Positions 19,188-28,583 of a DNA stretch of 64,000 nt are shown here, one piece after another. The notes under the pieces are model-generated. The model saw only the letters and a list, made by a program, of their open reading frames with translations. It had not been told where the DNA came from and did no database searches. This DNA comes from Methanospirillum purgamenti (lineage in GTDB: Archaea; Halobacteriota; Methanomicrobia; Methanomicrobiales; Methanospirillaceae): NCBI RefSeq assembly GCF_018502485.1, contig NZ_CP075546.1, one strand, 5' to 3'. Position 1 is the stretch's first letter. Each line of letters opens with the position of its first letter. The position numbers and the translations under genes were made by a program.

Positions 19188-20263
19188 CAGGACCACCGGT
19201 TAATTGAATCGCAGATATGAGATAATTCCATTTCAGATAAATCCGGATACACCGGAAGGCTAAGAACCTCTTTAGCCAATTTAGAAGAAACGGGACACGG
19301 AGGATTTTGAGAATCTGAATAAACAGGTTGTTCATTCACCGGAATGGGATAATGAACAGCGGTTCCGACTCCATGTTCTGATAACCATGAAACCAGGTCA
19401 TCGCGCTTGTTATCACGTACTCTGATTACGTACTGATGAAATACATGGCTGCATCCTTCTTGAATTGTGGGCAAAGTGATATCCGGATGATGAATATTTC
19501 TTGAAAAAAATGACGCATTATTATTCCTTTTTTGATTCATAACATTCAGTTTCCGAAGTTGCACCCGTCCTATTGCAGCTCCGATATCTGTTAATCTGTA
19601 ATTATATCCAATTTCAGTATGGAGATATTTTTTTTCCTGACCATGGTTTATTAATCTACGGCAACGTTCTGCAATAGACACGTCATTGGTCGTAATCATC
19701 CCACCTTCACCAGTTGTCATATTTTTTGTAGGATAAAACGAAAAACATCCAATAGCACCGAATGAGCCAACCTTTTTTCCATGATATTCCGCCCCATGTG
19801 CCTGTGCACAATCTTCAATAAATATTAGATTATGATCCTCACAAACATCAAGGATCGCTGCAATATTACATGGTTGACCGAATAGATGTACCCCGATAAT
19901 CGCCTTTGTTTTTGATGTAACTGATTCAACAATCGCATCAGGATTAATTTCGAAGGATTCTTCACATACATCAACCATAATGGGTTTTGCACCACACATA
20001 CTTACAGAAGATGCTGTGGCAAAAAAGGTAAATGAAGGTACGATTACTTCATCTCCCTGATGAATTCCACATGCAAGTAATCCAGTATGAAGTGCAGTAG
20101 TTCCATTATTAGTGGCGATTGCATCTAAGGTACTACAATACTGAGCAAATTCTTTTTCAAAGGAGAGAACTTGCTCACCACTTGCAATCACACCTGAACG
20201 AATGACTGCAGATACAGCGTCAATCTCATTGTCATCAAAAACGGGGTGAGCAATTGGAATCAT
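19187..20263 (-). CDS. Sugar aminotransferase, probable UDP-3-keto-GlcNAcA transaminase (WbpE type)
   Basis: This 358-residue DegT-family enzyme has TNNGTTALHTG at 51-61, FTFFATASS at 78-86, FIEDCAQAHGAEY at 148-160 and the PLP lysine in FSFYPTKNMTTGEGG (Lys180). The start overlaps the stop of the upstream acetyltransferase gene (ATGA at 20260-20263) and the end overlaps the WbpB-like start, giving tight translational coupling of D-E-B. It would place an amino group on C3 of the uronic acid sugar, using glutamate. It is clearly separate from the paralogue at 9780-10901. Confidence 0.87.
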   Translation of the reverse strand: MIPIAHPVFDDNEIDAVSAVIRSGVIASGEQVLSFEKEFAQYCSTLDAIATNNGTTALHTGLLACGIHQGDEVIVPSFTFFATASSVSMCGAKPIMVDVCEESFEINPDAIVESVTSKTKAIIGVHLFGQPCNIAAILDVCEDHNLIFIEDCAQAHGAEYHGKKVGSFGAIGCFSFYPTKNMTTGEGGMITTNDVSIAERCRRLINHGQEKKYLHTEIGYNYRLTDIGAAIGRVQLRKLNVMNQKRNNNASFFSRNIHHPDITLPTIQEGCSHVFHQYVIRVRDNKRDDLVSWLSEHGVGTAVHYPIPVNEQPVYSDSQNPPCPVSSKLAKEVLSLPVYPDLSEMELSHICDSINRWS

Positions 20264-20856
20264 TTTCGTTCAGCTCCTTCGGGTAGTGTTCTTATACGTG
20301 CAGGAGAACCTATGGCAAGGGTGCCAGGTGGAACATCTTTTGTTACAACAGAACCTGCAGCAATAAGTGAACCCTTTCCTATTGTTATTCCTGGAAGGAT
20401 GGTTGTATTTGCACCAATTGAAACATAATCTTCTAGTATCGGACCAAATAAATCTGAACCTCCATTTGGTGGATATTTGTCATTTGTCAGCACTGAATTC
20501 GGACCGATAAATACATGAGAACCAATTTTCGTATTTGTTGGAATATAAACCAGACTCTGAAGATTCACATAATCACCGATTGAACAATTTCCTTCAATGA
20601 TTACATTTGTCCCCAGGGAGACATGATTTCCAATAACTGTATTTTCTCTAATCAACACATTATGACCTGATGAAAAATGATCACCGATTTTTACATCCGC
20701 ATAAATTGTTGTTCCAGGTCTTAGTATTCCATGTGATCCAATTGAACAACCATCATATGATTCTTTATTCAAATGATAACGTGGAGGAAAACCAAGTATC
20801 ACCGGATCAAAGATTCGCAAGTCATTTCCGATAACATTTTTCCCATATTGTGTCAT
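20260..20856 (-). CDS. N-acetyltransferase with hexapeptide repeats (WbpD type)
   Basis: The 198-residue protein is a left-handed beta-helix made of hexapeptides such as CSIGSHGILRPG, VIGNHVSLGTN, CSIGDYVNLQS and ISIGKGSLIAAG-like repeats, with the typical LTNDKYPP loop and the end IGSPARIRTLPEG. WbpD-type enzymes acetylate the 3-amino group of UDP-GlcNAc(3NH2)A, and the LTNDKYPP loop is common in that group. It stands between the GumK-like transferase gene and the aminotransferase gene in the same operon. Confidence 0.87.
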   Translation of the reverse strand: MTQYGKNVIGNDLRIFDPVILGFPPRYHLNKESYDGCSIGSHGILRPGTTIYADVKIGDHFSSGHNVLIRENTVIGNHVSLGTNVIIEGNCSIGDYVNLQSLVYIPTNTKIGSHVFIGPNSVLTNDKYPPNGGSDLFGPILEDYVSIGANTTILPGITIGKGSLIAAGSVVTKDVPPGTLAIGSPARIRTLPEGAERK

Positions 20857-20892
20857 TTTTTTATGAATTCCCTATTTATTTTACGTGCTATC

Positions 20893-22011
20893 CTATAATG
20901 AAACTTCATTTAGAATCACATCTGTAAACTCATCCCAATCACGAACATCAGAGGTATCAATTGTATCTCGTTCAAACGCGGCAGCTTTCTCTACTGCATC
21001 ACAGATCGATTTTTTGTCATCATATGAATACCTGATAAAATGTTTCCTGTTTGAGGGAATTCCATCAGGTGCAATAATTGGAAGTTTGCACCAGGTATAT
21101 TGAATTACTTTCAAACTATCGGAGTAGGTGTCTAGTCCAACAGATGTCCTGAGGATATGGAGACCAACATCAGCGTGAACCAAATATGGAATAGTATCAA
21201 GATGAGGAAGTTCTCCATAGGATATGACGTTTTTTGGCATTTCATTGAGAGAGAGTGGGCCGATGACATGAAATCCATATTTCGGAAACTCTTCTCCAGC
21301 CGTTTTTAAGAAACTTTGGTCAACATGTGCTATTCCAATGAAAACAAAATTTTTTTGGTAATTGTCGTAAACTAATGGTTTTAAATTCTCTTTAGAAAAG
21401 AGTTCTTTTTTAATGCCATGATGTAAAAGGACAACATTACCATTCCTAAATCTTTGATACAATGACGATGAAGGAACGGTGATTAAATCAACTAATGGAG
21501 TGATTTTTCTCTCATATTCTATAATTTTTTTATGGGGATGAAGAGTCTCCAATGCATCATCTGCTCGATAAACAAATTTCGCATCTGGGTAATTTTTTTT
21601 AAGATAGTCATAAAGAATGATTCCAGAGTTACTCTCCTGAAAAAATAAATCCGAATCAATTATTAACTCTTTCAGATTAGTTGGAATCCGCGATTGAAAT
21701 AATTTAAAAAATAATGGAGAAATGGTATCTATTAGTTTATTACCTGTTAATGAAAGGGGGGAGTAAAGAGGGGCATAGGAGTATTGAATAAGGTTCTCTT
21801 GTATTTTTATTGGTTTATTTAAATCAGAAATTTTTATATATTTCCACCTGTGATCTCCAGACAGTATTGAAAATGGAGAAAGAGGAGTTGTAACAAAAAT
21901 TACCTCCCATCCTTTTTTCCTGAAAGAATCAGCAACATAATGAAAATCAACTCGTCTTTCTGAACAATAATGATGTAAAGAGAGCATTGTAACTTTTTTA
22001 TGATTATTCAT
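20893..22011 (-). CDS. Glycosyltransferase, possibly GumK-like (glucuronosyltransferase type)
   Basis: The 372-residue protein has an N-terminus MLSLHHYCSERRVDFHYVA followed by a stretch with TPLSPFSILSGDHRW that resembles GumK/GT70-like transferases, which add uronic acids. The C-terminal part contains FVFIGIAHVDQSFL and a donor-site region SLKVIQYTWCKLPIIAPDG. It is the first gene of the seven-gene operon that makes and probably transfers a diacetamido-uronic acid, so a uronic-acid donor fits. The family assignment is from memory of motif layout and should be treated as moderate. Confidence 0.7.
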   Translation of the reverse strand: MNNHKKVTMLSLHHYCSERRVDFHYVADSFRKKGWEVIFVTTPLSPFSILSGDHRWKYIKISDLNKPIKIQENLIQYSYAPLYSPLSLTGNKLIDTISPLFFKLFQSRIPTNLKELIIDSDLFFQESNSGIILYDYLKKNYPDAKFVYRADDALETLHPHKKIIEYERKITPLVDLITVPSSSLYQRFRNGNVVLLHHGIKKELFSKENLKPLVYDNYQKNFVFIGIAHVDQSFLKTAGEEFPKYGFHVIGPLSLNEMPKNVISYGELPHLDTIPYLVHADVGLHILRTSVGLDTYSDSLKVIQYTWCKLPIIAPDGIPSNRKHFIRYSYDDKKSICDAVEKAAAFERDTIDTSDVRDWDEFTDVILNEVSL

Positions 22012-22569
22012 GAACCAGTCTCATTTTTAATTTAAATTAAATGAAAAATATTGTAATATACTTTCCTGAAACAGATCTATTTTTATCAGTGTATAATTTT
22101 TTTACCGATTGATCCATCAAGTTCGGTGCTAAAGCATAAAGGCATTCACTCTAGTATTTTACCACTCTTCTAACTTAAAAAAAAGAGAGATCTGATTCTT
22201 GACACTTTATGTAAACCTCATAACGCTATATATAAATTTAAATCTCCGGAGAAAGAGTAAAGCGCCCAACCCAATAGCACAAACAAAAAGCGAAGTACAA
22301 TTACATAATTAATAATAATTTTATTCGTAATATTGATCATCACAAAAATAGATTGCCATATAAAATTATTTCATATAATTAAAGAAAACTTCACTCAAGA
22401 TATAAAGTTTCTCTGAAAAACAAACCGTTACATTTTTATTCACACCTTCCGACATATCATCAGTCCCGTAAAGGGGACGTGTACGAGTGATTACAGTCTA
22501 ACAGTGACCAATTCCTTCAGTATACAGTGACAGAATCGTACAGGTTTTAAGAAACATCGGAGGAACTAT
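22012..22569 (+). promoter_or_regulatory. Divergent upstream region and leader of the mcr operon
   Basis: These 558 AT-rich bases contain no gene. CTATATATAAA at 22226-22236 is a strong TATA-like element in the mcr direction; it would give a leader of about 310 bases. A second, weaker candidate is GATATAAAG near 22399. A short hairpin GTCCC-N6-GGGAC lies at 22463-22478. The mcrB ribosome-binding site GGAGG is at 22559-22563, seven bases before ATG. Long leaders are plausible for this very highly expressed operon, but the start site is not established. Confidence 0.5.
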
Positions 22570-23877
22570 ATGGCAAAATTTTCCGACACAATCGATCTTT
22601 ATGACGATCAGGGCAAACTGCTGAAAAGCGGTGTCGCCTTAGATAAAATCAGCCCGCTTACCAACCCCGGCATCAAGAAGATGATCAGCCTCACCAAGAG
22701 AACTGTTGCAGTGAACCTTGGTGGAGCAGAAGCATTTCTCAAGACCGGAAAAGCTGGTAAAAACCAGATCCCCGGACGTGGACTCAACCTTGACCTTGTT
22801 GCAAATGCAGGTGCAATCAAGGAAAAGATGTTCAAGATGCTCCAGGTCACCGAGGGTGACGACACCGAGATCAAGGAATTCGGCGGCGGCAAACTTCTGC
22901 TTTGTACGGTCCCATCCGCTCGTATTGATGCAGCAGCAACCTACGATGCAGCAATGACCGCTGTTTCAGCAGCAGCAACATATGCAGTCATTGACCAGTT
23001 TAACGTTGATATGTTCAATGGTTCTACTGTCAAGGCAGCATTCTGGGGTACCTACCCACAGACAATGGATCCATCAGGCTCAGCTTGTGCATCCATCCTG
23101 TCCATTCCACAGAACAATGAAGGTCTGGGATACGCTCTCCGTAACATCCAGGCAAACCACTGTGTAATGATCACCAACAAGAATGCAATGCAGGGTGCAG
23201 CACTCTCAGCAACCTTTGAACAGGCAGGAGAATTCGAAATGGGAGCCGCAATCGGACCATTCGAACGTGCACAGCTGCTTCTCTACGCCTACCAGGGTCT
23301 GAATGCAAACAACCTCGTCTATGACCTGGTAAAGAAGAACGGTGCATCCGGAACTATCGGTACCGTTGTCCAGTCTCTTGTCGAGAGAGCAATTGAAGAC
23401 AAGGTTATCACCGCAGGCAAGAAGGGACCATCCGGATACACCTTCTACGAGACCAAGGATCCAATGCTCTGGAACGCCTACACTGCAGCTGGAACCATGG
23501 CAGCAACTATGGTAAACTGTGGTGCTGGCCGATTTGCACAGGCTGTTTCCTCAACCCTGCTCTACTTCAACGACCTGATTGAGCACGAGACCGGACTTCC
23601 GGGTTGTGACTACGGTCGTGTAATGGGTGTAGCAGTCGGATTCTCATTCTTCAGCCACTCTATCTATGGTGGTGGAGGTCCAGGTATCTTCAACGGAAAC
23701 CACGTCGTTACTCGTCACGCAGCCGGTGTTGGTCTCCCATGTATTGTTGCTGCCTGTGCTCTTGATGCAGGAACCCAGATGTTCACTCCAGAGAGCACCT
23801 CAAAGGTCTACCAGGACACCTTTGGTAAGATCCCAGAGTTTGCCCAGCCGATTCAGCACATTGCTCAGGGAGCATAA
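22570..23877 (+). CDS. mcrB: Methyl-coenzyme M reductase I, beta subunit
   Basis: The 435-residue protein is McrB, part of the alpha2-beta2-gamma2 enzyme that converts methyl-CoM and CoB to methane and heterodisulfide. Diagnostic stretches are VNLGGAEAFLKTGKAG, the conserved VVQSLVERAIEDKVI, and the C-terminal FFSHSIYGGGGPGIFNGNH, which lines the coenzyme B and F430 channel. A strong GGAGG precedes the start. Codon use is GC-richer and biased (GGT, AAG, ATC), as expected for the most abundant protein of a methanogen. It heads mcrB-D-C-G-A. Confidence 0.98.
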   Translation: MAKFSDTIDLYDDQGKLLKSGVALDKISPLTNPGIKKMISLTKRTVAVNLGGAEAFLKTGKAGKNQIPGRGLNLDLVANAGAIKEKMFKMLQVTEGDDTEIKEFGGGKLLLCTVPSARIDAAATYDAAMTAVSAAATYAVIDQFNVDMFNGSTVKAAFWGTYPQTMDPSGSACASILSIPQNNEGLGYALRNIQANHCVMITNKNAMQGAALSATFEQAGEFEMGAAIGPFERAQLLLYAYQGLNANNLVYDLVKKNGASGTIGTVVQSLVERAIEDKVITAGKKGPSGYTFYETKDPMLWNAYTAAGTMAATMVNCGAGRFAQAVSSTLLYFNDLIEHETGLPGCDYGRVMGVAVGFSFFSHSIYGGGGPGIFNGNHVVTRHAAGVGLPCIVAACALDAGTQMFTPESTSKVYQDTFGKIPEFAQPIQHIAQGA

Positions 23878-23895
23878 TCCCCAAGGTTTCGCACA

Positions 23896-24366
23896 ATGGC
23901 TGATGCTGAATTCCCGCAATGCAGGATCGTCACCGAGCGCCTCTTAAAACCTGATACAGTAGAGAAAATCCTCAATAAACTGGCGGTCATACCCGGGATC
24001 CGAAGGATCGTCATAAATGGCCCGAGTATACCCCAGAAAGTCCCCTATGGCCCCGCACGGGGCCTGGATAACCCCCACTCAGGAAAAGCAACTATCCGGG
24101 TCGGGGAAACTGATGTTGACCTCCGGGTGCAGGTTGGAACATTCCTTCTCGAACTGGAAACACGGGATATCGTACAGCAAATCGAAGAAGCCTGTAAAGA
24201 AGTGTTTACAAACTTTACCTATTCAGTAAAAGAAGGGAAGTTTATGAGATCAACACCAACACAGGTTGATTATGCAAAGTACGGCCCGAATGCAAACGAA
24301 ATTATGCTAGGTCTGGTCGATCCCAAGAATAAAACCGGACCGACACTCATCCAGGGAAATAGATAA
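23896..24366 (+). CDS. mcrD: Methyl-coenzyme M reductase operon protein D
   Basis: The 156-residue protein matches McrD: FPQCRIVTERLLKPDTVEKILNKL at the start region, then VPYGPARGLDNPHS, which is conserved in this family. McrD is not part of the purified enzyme; it is known to bind Mcr and to take part in assembly or activation. It lies 18 bases after mcrB and its stop overlaps the mcrC start. Codon bias is weaker than in mcrB, G and A, in line with lower expression. Confidence 0.95.
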   Translation: MADAEFPQCRIVTERLLKPDTVEKILNKLAVIPGIRRIVINGPSIPQKVPYGPARGLDNPHSGKATIRVGETDVDLRVQVGTFLLELETRDIVQQIEEACKEVFTNFTYSVKEGKFMRSTPTQVDYAKYGPNANEIMLGLVDPKNKTGPTLIQGNR

Positions 24367-25001
24367 TGCCGATCGGACGGGTAACACAGATTGTAGACTG
24401 CCGCGAAAGTGCGGGCATGGGAAAAGGAGGGGCCCTAGCCCAAAGGGGGACTATCTCTGAATGCCGATATCCTGACGTCATCATAGTAGGGATGTCCCCC
24501 GGTCGCCGGCACGTCACAAAGCCGGTCTGTGATATTACGTCCGCCCTGCGGGCACAGGGGGTCGAATATAGTATCAGCACCATGATTCTCAACGCGGGCT
24601 CCGGGATTCCCCCTGATGCCCCTAAGAGTGCCGGTCATGTGCTGGGAGCATATTTCGGCCTGAACGAGAAGGAAATTATCCAGATAAACCGTCACAAAGT
24701 TGCGGTTTTGCACCATGGAAATGTCAGATCACATGTTGTCCACAAAGTCCGATCTATCTTAAAGGACTGTGAAATACCGGCGATTGTGGTCTGTCAGGCT
24801 CCCATCGATTACGAGGATTTTGCAAAAGAAGGGGTAAAAACGGCGCTAGTGATGCCGACTGAAGCAAATGTCCGGACGAAAGGGACAGTAATGGCGATCG
24901 TCAGTGGTATCACAAGGGGTCAGACTCCGTCTCGTGAGAAGATCAGCGAAGTCATTCACGAAGTCATGAAACTTATGAAAACTTCAAATTTGGAGAGATA
25001 A
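24366..25001 (+). CDS. mcrC: Methyl-coenzyme M reductase operon protein C
   Basis: The 211-residue protein matches McrC: GRVTQIVDCRESAGMGKGG at the start, VIIVGMSPGRRHVTKPVC, and AHVLGAYFGLNE-like stretch near residue 90. McrC is part of the ATP-dependent component A3a that reactivates the Ni(II) form of F430. The start codon overlaps the last base of the mcrD stop. A Shine-Dalgarno AAGGAG-type signal is weak, consistent with coupled translation. Confidence 0.95.
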   Translation: MPIGRVTQIVDCRESAGMGKGGALAQRGTISECRYPDVIIVGMSPGRRHVTKPVCDITSALRAQGVEYSISTMILNAGSGIPPDAPKSAGHVLGAYFGLNEKEIIQINRHKVAVLHHGNVRSHVVHKVRSILKDCEIPAIVVCQAPIDYEDFAKEGVKTALVMPTEANVRTKGTVMAIVSGITRGQTPSREKISEVIHEVMKLMKTSNLER

Positions 25002-25005
25002 AGAT

Positions 25006-25764
25006 ATGGCATATACTCCACAGTATGGTCCAGGCCAGTCTGTTGTCGCCGAAAACCGGCGCAAGCAGATGAACCCAAATGTAAAGCTTGAAAAAATTCG
25101 CAATGTCACTGATGAGGACATTGTCCTTATTCTCGGACACCGTGCACCAGGTCAGGCATATCCGGCTGCACACCCACCACTTGCAGAACAGGGTGAGCCA
25201 GACTGCCCAATCAGAAAGATTGTCACCCCAACCGACGGTGCAAAGGCTGGAGACCGTGTTCGGTACATCCAGTTCGCAGACTCAATGTTTAACGCACCAT
25301 CCCAGCCGTACCAGAGAACCTACACCGAGTGTTACCGCTACCGTGGTATCGACCCAGGAACTCTGTCCGGCCGTCAGATCGTCGAGTGCCGTGAGCGTGA
25401 CCTTGAAAAAATCTCCGCTGACCTGATCAACACGAACCTCTTTGATCCGGCACGTGTCGGTATCCGTGGTGCAACGGTGCACGGTCACTCACTCCGTCTT
25501 GCAGAAGATGGTATGATGTTCGACATGCTGCAGCGGTGTGTCCTCGAAGGCGGATCCGTCAAGTACGTCAAGGACCAGATTGGTACCCCACTCGACAAGA
25601 AGGTCGATGTTGGTAAGCCAATGGATGATGCCTGGCTGAAAGCAAACACTACCATGTTCCACTCACTCGTTGGTACCTCTTACCGGAGCGACGCCGAGTA
25701 CATTGAATATATCCAGCGGATCCACTCCCTGAGAACAAAATACGGTTTCATGCCGGTGGAGTAA
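25006..25764 (+). CDS. mcrG: Methyl-coenzyme M reductase I, gamma subunit
   Basis: The 252-residue protein is McrG. It begins AYTPQYGPGQSVVAENRR and contains LRKIRxxxDEDIV-like segment LEKIRNVTDEDIV, ILGHRAPGQAYPAAHPPL and LSGRQIVECRERDLE, all conserved in the family; the arginine-rich region binds methyl-CoM carboxy-side residues near F430. It is preceded by GGAGAGATAAAGAT and followed by mcrA after 13 bases with GTAAGGAGGT as a very strong ribosome-binding site. Confidence 0.97.
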   Translation: MAYTPQYGPGQSVVAENRRKQMNPNVKLEKIRNVTDEDIVLILGHRAPGQAYPAAHPPLAEQGEPDCPIRKIVTPTDGAKAGDRVRYIQFADSMFNAPSQPYQRTYTECYRYRGIDPGTLSGRQIVECRERDLEKISADLINTNLFDPARVGIRGATVHGHSLRLAEDGMMFDMLQRCVLEGGSVKYVKDQIGTPLDKKVDVGKPMDDAWLKANTTMFHSLVGTSYRSDAEYIEYIQRIHSLRTKYGFMPVE

Positions 25765-25777
25765 GGAGGTACTAAAT

Positions 25778-27481
25778 ATGGCAAAAATAGAGAGAGCACA
25801 GAAACTTTTCCTCAAAGCACTGAAGACCAAATTCGAGGGAGACGTCGCAGACACCAAGACCGGTTTTTACAACTTTGGTGGCCTGAACCAGTCTGCAAGA
25901 AAGAAAGAGTTCATGGAAGCATCCAAGAAGGTAGAACTTCGCCGTGGAATCTCCATGTACGACCCCAACCGCTGCCACCTCGGTGGTCTGCCAATGGGTC
26001 AGCGTCAGCTCATGACCTACGAAGTTTCCGGAACCGGAACCTTTGTAGAGGGTGATGACCTGCACTTTGTCAACAACCCGGCAATGCAGCAGATGTGGGA
26101 TGATATCCGTCGTACTATCATCGTCAACATGGACCTTGCACACAGCACTCTTCAGAAGCGTCTTGGCAAGGAAATTACTCCTGAAACCATCAACGAGTAC
26201 CTCCACATCTTAAACCACGCAATGCCCGGTGGTGCAGTCGTTCAGGAACACATGGTTGAGACCCACCCAAGTGTTGTCGATGACTGTTACTGTAAAGTCT
26301 TTACCGGAGATTCCGAACTTGCAGACCAGCTCGAGAAGCAGTTTGTCCTCGATGTCAACAAGCTCTTCCCCGCAAAACAGGCAGAAGCACTGAATGAAGC
26401 TGTCGGCAAGTCACTCTGGCAGGCAATCCACATCCCGACCATCGTCTCACGTACCTGTGATGGTGGAACTACATCCCGGTGGTCTGCCATGCAGATCGGT
26501 ATGTCCTTCATTACCGCATACCGCATGTGTGCCGGAGAAGCAGCAGTCGCTGACCTGTCCTTTGCAGCAAAGCACGCTGGTGTTATCCAGATGGCAAGCC
26601 ACCTCCCAGCCCGTCGTGCACGTGGTCCGAATGAGCCAGGTGGAATCATGTTCGGTCACTTCGCTGACATGATCCAGGCAAACCGGAAGTACCCGAACGA
26701 CCCGGCAAAGGCATCCCTTGAGGTTGTCGGTGCAGGTTGTATGCTCTTTGACCAGATCTGGCTCGGTTCCTACATGTCTGGTGGTGTCGGATTCACCCAG
26801 TATGCAACCGCAGCATACACCGACAACATCCTCGATGAGTTCACCTACTATGGTATGGACTACATCAAGGACAAGTACAAAGTCGACTTCAAGGCAGTTG
26901 ACCCGGCACAGAAGGTCAAGCCAACCCAGGAAGTCGTCAATGACATCGCTGGTGAGGTCACCCTCAATGCAATGGAGCAGTACGAACAGTTCCCAACCAT
27001 GATGGAGGACCACTTCGGAGGTTCCCAGCGTGCAGGAGTTATCGCAGCAGCATCCGGTCTTTCAGTCGGTATCGCAACTGCAAACTCCAACGCAGGTCTG
27101 AATGGATGGTATCTCTCCATGCTCATGCACAAGGAAGGCTGGTCACGTCTCGGATTCTTCGGATACGACCTGCAGGACCAGTGTGGTTCCACCAACTCAC
27201 TCTCAGTCAGACCTGACGAGGGTTGTATCGGTGAATACCGTGGTCCAAACTACCCGAACTACGCAATGAACGTGGGTCACCAGGGAGAATACGCAGCAAT
27301 TGTTGCATCCTCTCACTACACCAGAAACGATGCTTTCTGTCTGTCCCCAATGATCAAGATCACCTTCGCAGACCCATCCCTGCCGTTCGACTTCTCCGAA
27401 CCACGGAAAGAGTTCGCCAAGGGTGCAATCCGCGAGTTCGCAGCCTGCGGAGAGAGAACTCTCCTCATGCCAGCCCGTTAA
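25778..27481 (+). CDS. mcrA: Methyl-coenzyme M reductase I, alpha subunit
   Basis: The 567-residue catalytic subunit is complete. The universal mcrA marker region GGVGFTQYATAAYTDN is present. By motif, the residues that carry known modifications are all there: His266 (AKHAGVI, N-methylhistidine), Arg280 (PARRARGP, methylarginine), Gln417 (GGSQRAGV, methylglutamine), Gly462 (thioglycine) and Cys469 (GYDLQDQCG). Whether each is modified cannot be seen from DNA. The Ni-binding Gln lies in MQQMWDDIRR near residue 105-115. A GGAGG site precedes the start, and a T-run terminator follows the stop. Confidence 0.98.
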   Translation: MAKIERAQKLFLKALKTKFEGDVADTKTGFYNFGGLNQSARKKEFMEASKKVELRRGISMYDPNRCHLGGLPMGQRQLMTYEVSGTGTFVEGDDLHFVNNPAMQQMWDDIRRTIIVNMDLAHSTLQKRLGKEITPETINEYLHILNHAMPGGAVVQEHMVETHPSVVDDCYCKVFTGDSELADQLEKQFVLDVNKLFPAKQAEALNEAVGKSLWQAIHIPTIVSRTCDGGTTSRWSAMQIGMSFITAYRMCAGEAAVADLSFAAKHAGVIQMASHLPARRARGPNEPGGIMFGHFADMIQANRKYPNDPAKASLEVVGAGCMLFDQIWLGSYMSGGVGFTQYATAAYTDNILDEFTYYGMDYIKDKYKVDFKAVDPAQKVKPTQEVVNDIAGEVTLNAMEQYEQFPTMMEDHFGGSQRAGVIAAASGLSVGIATANSNAGLNGWYLSMLMHKEGWSRLGFFGYDLQDQCGSTNSLSVRPDEGCIGEYRGPNYPNYAMNVGHQGEYAAIVASSHYTRNDAFCLSPMIKITFADPSLPFDFSEPRKEFAKGAIREFAACGERTLLMPAR

Positions 27482-27496
27482 TCGGGAAAAACTCAC

Positions 27497-27508
27497 TTTT
27501 TCTTTTTT
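27497..27508 (+). terminator. T-run terminator after mcrA
   Basis: TTTTTCTTTTTT lies about 16 bases after the mcrA stop, without a strong stem. Oligo-T is sufficient for archaeal termination. Confidence 0.6.
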
Positions 27509-27718
27509 ATTCCAGTAATAACACCTTCTTTCAGACAGATTTTTCTTATTGATACAGATCTTGAAAATTCCATTCTCAATCGGTTTTTTTATTCGGTTGA
27601 GTATCTGCTATCCACAAAAGATAAGGAAGAAATAAAAACTGCCTGGATCTGATAACATCACAAACTCTAAAAATTAGGGTTGACTGAATTATGATAATCC
27701 ATAAGAAAGTTTTTAGTT

Positions 27719-27728
27719 CTCATATGAG
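27719..27728 (+). promoter_or_regulatory. CTCATATGAG palindrome upstream of the TPR gene
   Basis: A perfect 10-base palindrome eleven bases before the start codon of the TPR gene. The same box recurs at 28565 and 31200, and in altered form at 33751, always in front of genes of the metal-cluster module. It could be an operator; alone it would be chance-level. Confidence 0.4.
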
Positions 27729-27739
27729 ATCAATTATGT

Positions 27740-28459
27740 ATGTCACACAATCTTCTGACCCTGCTTATCCTCACTATTCTTCTGAGCGTTGTAGGTATAG
27801 TCTGCACCGCTGATACCGGGAAAGTATATTATAATGGATACGCATTCGATCCAGATCTTGTTCCATCCGGAATGGTACCATACGAGGATGGCTGGTCACA
27901 TGGTTCGTTATTCTCTGCTCCAAACTGGCTTCTAAAACAGATAGATCAAAACCTTATGAGTACTGTCCTGGACAGAGGAGTCACTCCCTCACCTACTCCG
28001 ACGATCACTCCCGACCAGACAGACGACTATATTACTACAGGGTATGCTGCACTTGATGGGGGAAATTACCGGGGTGCATACTCAGCTTTTCAAAAAGCCA
28101 CTGAACTGGATCCCACAAATCCCGAAGCGTGGTATGGATTAGGTATCACCCTTGAACGTCAAAAAAGGTATCTTTCAGCACTTGAAGCTTATCAACAGGC
28201 AATAACCAGTGCTGAAGGCGCTGCATCCAACTGGGCATCCTATGCAGGATTAGGAAGAGTTTTCAATAATCTGAATCGATTTCCAGAGGCGGTCAATGCA
28301 CTTGAAACAGCTCTTACTCAGTACGAAAATGCGGGAGTATCACATCCTGATGAGCAGGATGAAATAACACGACTGCTTGAGGAGGTAAGACGAAAATTAG
28401 GAGAGCATAACTCATATTTTAGTTCACCTTACATCCCCCCGTTGGTAACTGGGGGATAA
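27740..28459 (+). CDS. Exported TPR-repeat protein
   Basis: The 239-residue protein has a typical signal peptide (LLTLLILTILLSVVGIVCTA, residues 4-23), a linker rich in Thr/Pro (TPSPTPTITPDQ) and three tetratricopeptide repeats from about residue 95 to 200 (for example YRGAYSAFQKATELDPTN and YLSALEAYQQAITSAE). It is likely an extracytoplasmic or surface-attached protein that mediates protein contacts. Function is unknown. It stands alone after mcr, with the CTCATATGAG palindrome just upstream. Confidence 0.8.
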   Translation: MSHNLLTLLILTILLSVVGIVCTADTGKVYYNGYAFDPDLVPSGMVPYEDGWSHGSLFSAPNWLLKQIDQNLMSTVLDRGVTPSPTPTITPDQTDDYITTGYAALDGGNYRGAYSAFQKATELDPTNPEAWYGLGITLERQKRYLSALEAYQQAITSAEGAASNWASYAGLGRVFNNLNRFPEAVNALETALTQYENAGVSHPDEQDEITRLLEEVRRKLGEHNSYFSSPYIPPLVTGG

Positions 28460-28564
28460 TTTTTCATCATTTTTGAAAACCATTGTAATTATTTTATTTG
28501 AGATGTATGGGAGTATAAAAATAAGGATCATTCAGCGCTTGAACGATACCTTTATGTATTTTTG

Positions 28565-28583
28565 CTCATATGAGTAATAATGG
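28565..28583 (+). promoter_or_regulatory. CATATG-type box upstream of the DUF5320-like gene
   Basis: The 19 bases CTCATATGAGTAATAATGG are identical to the reverse complement of 31191-31209, which precedes the second small Gly/Arg-rich gene. A TATA-like GTATAAAAATA lies at about 28513, so the box is near or just downstream of the expected start of transcription, a position suited to repression. Confidence 0.55.

Noticed and set aside
26447..27013. Long frame on the minus strand inside mcrA (188 codons)
   Set aside because: It lies wholly opposite the strongly conserved mcrA gene and comes from its biased codon use; other frames in mcrA, mcrG and mtrA show the same effect.
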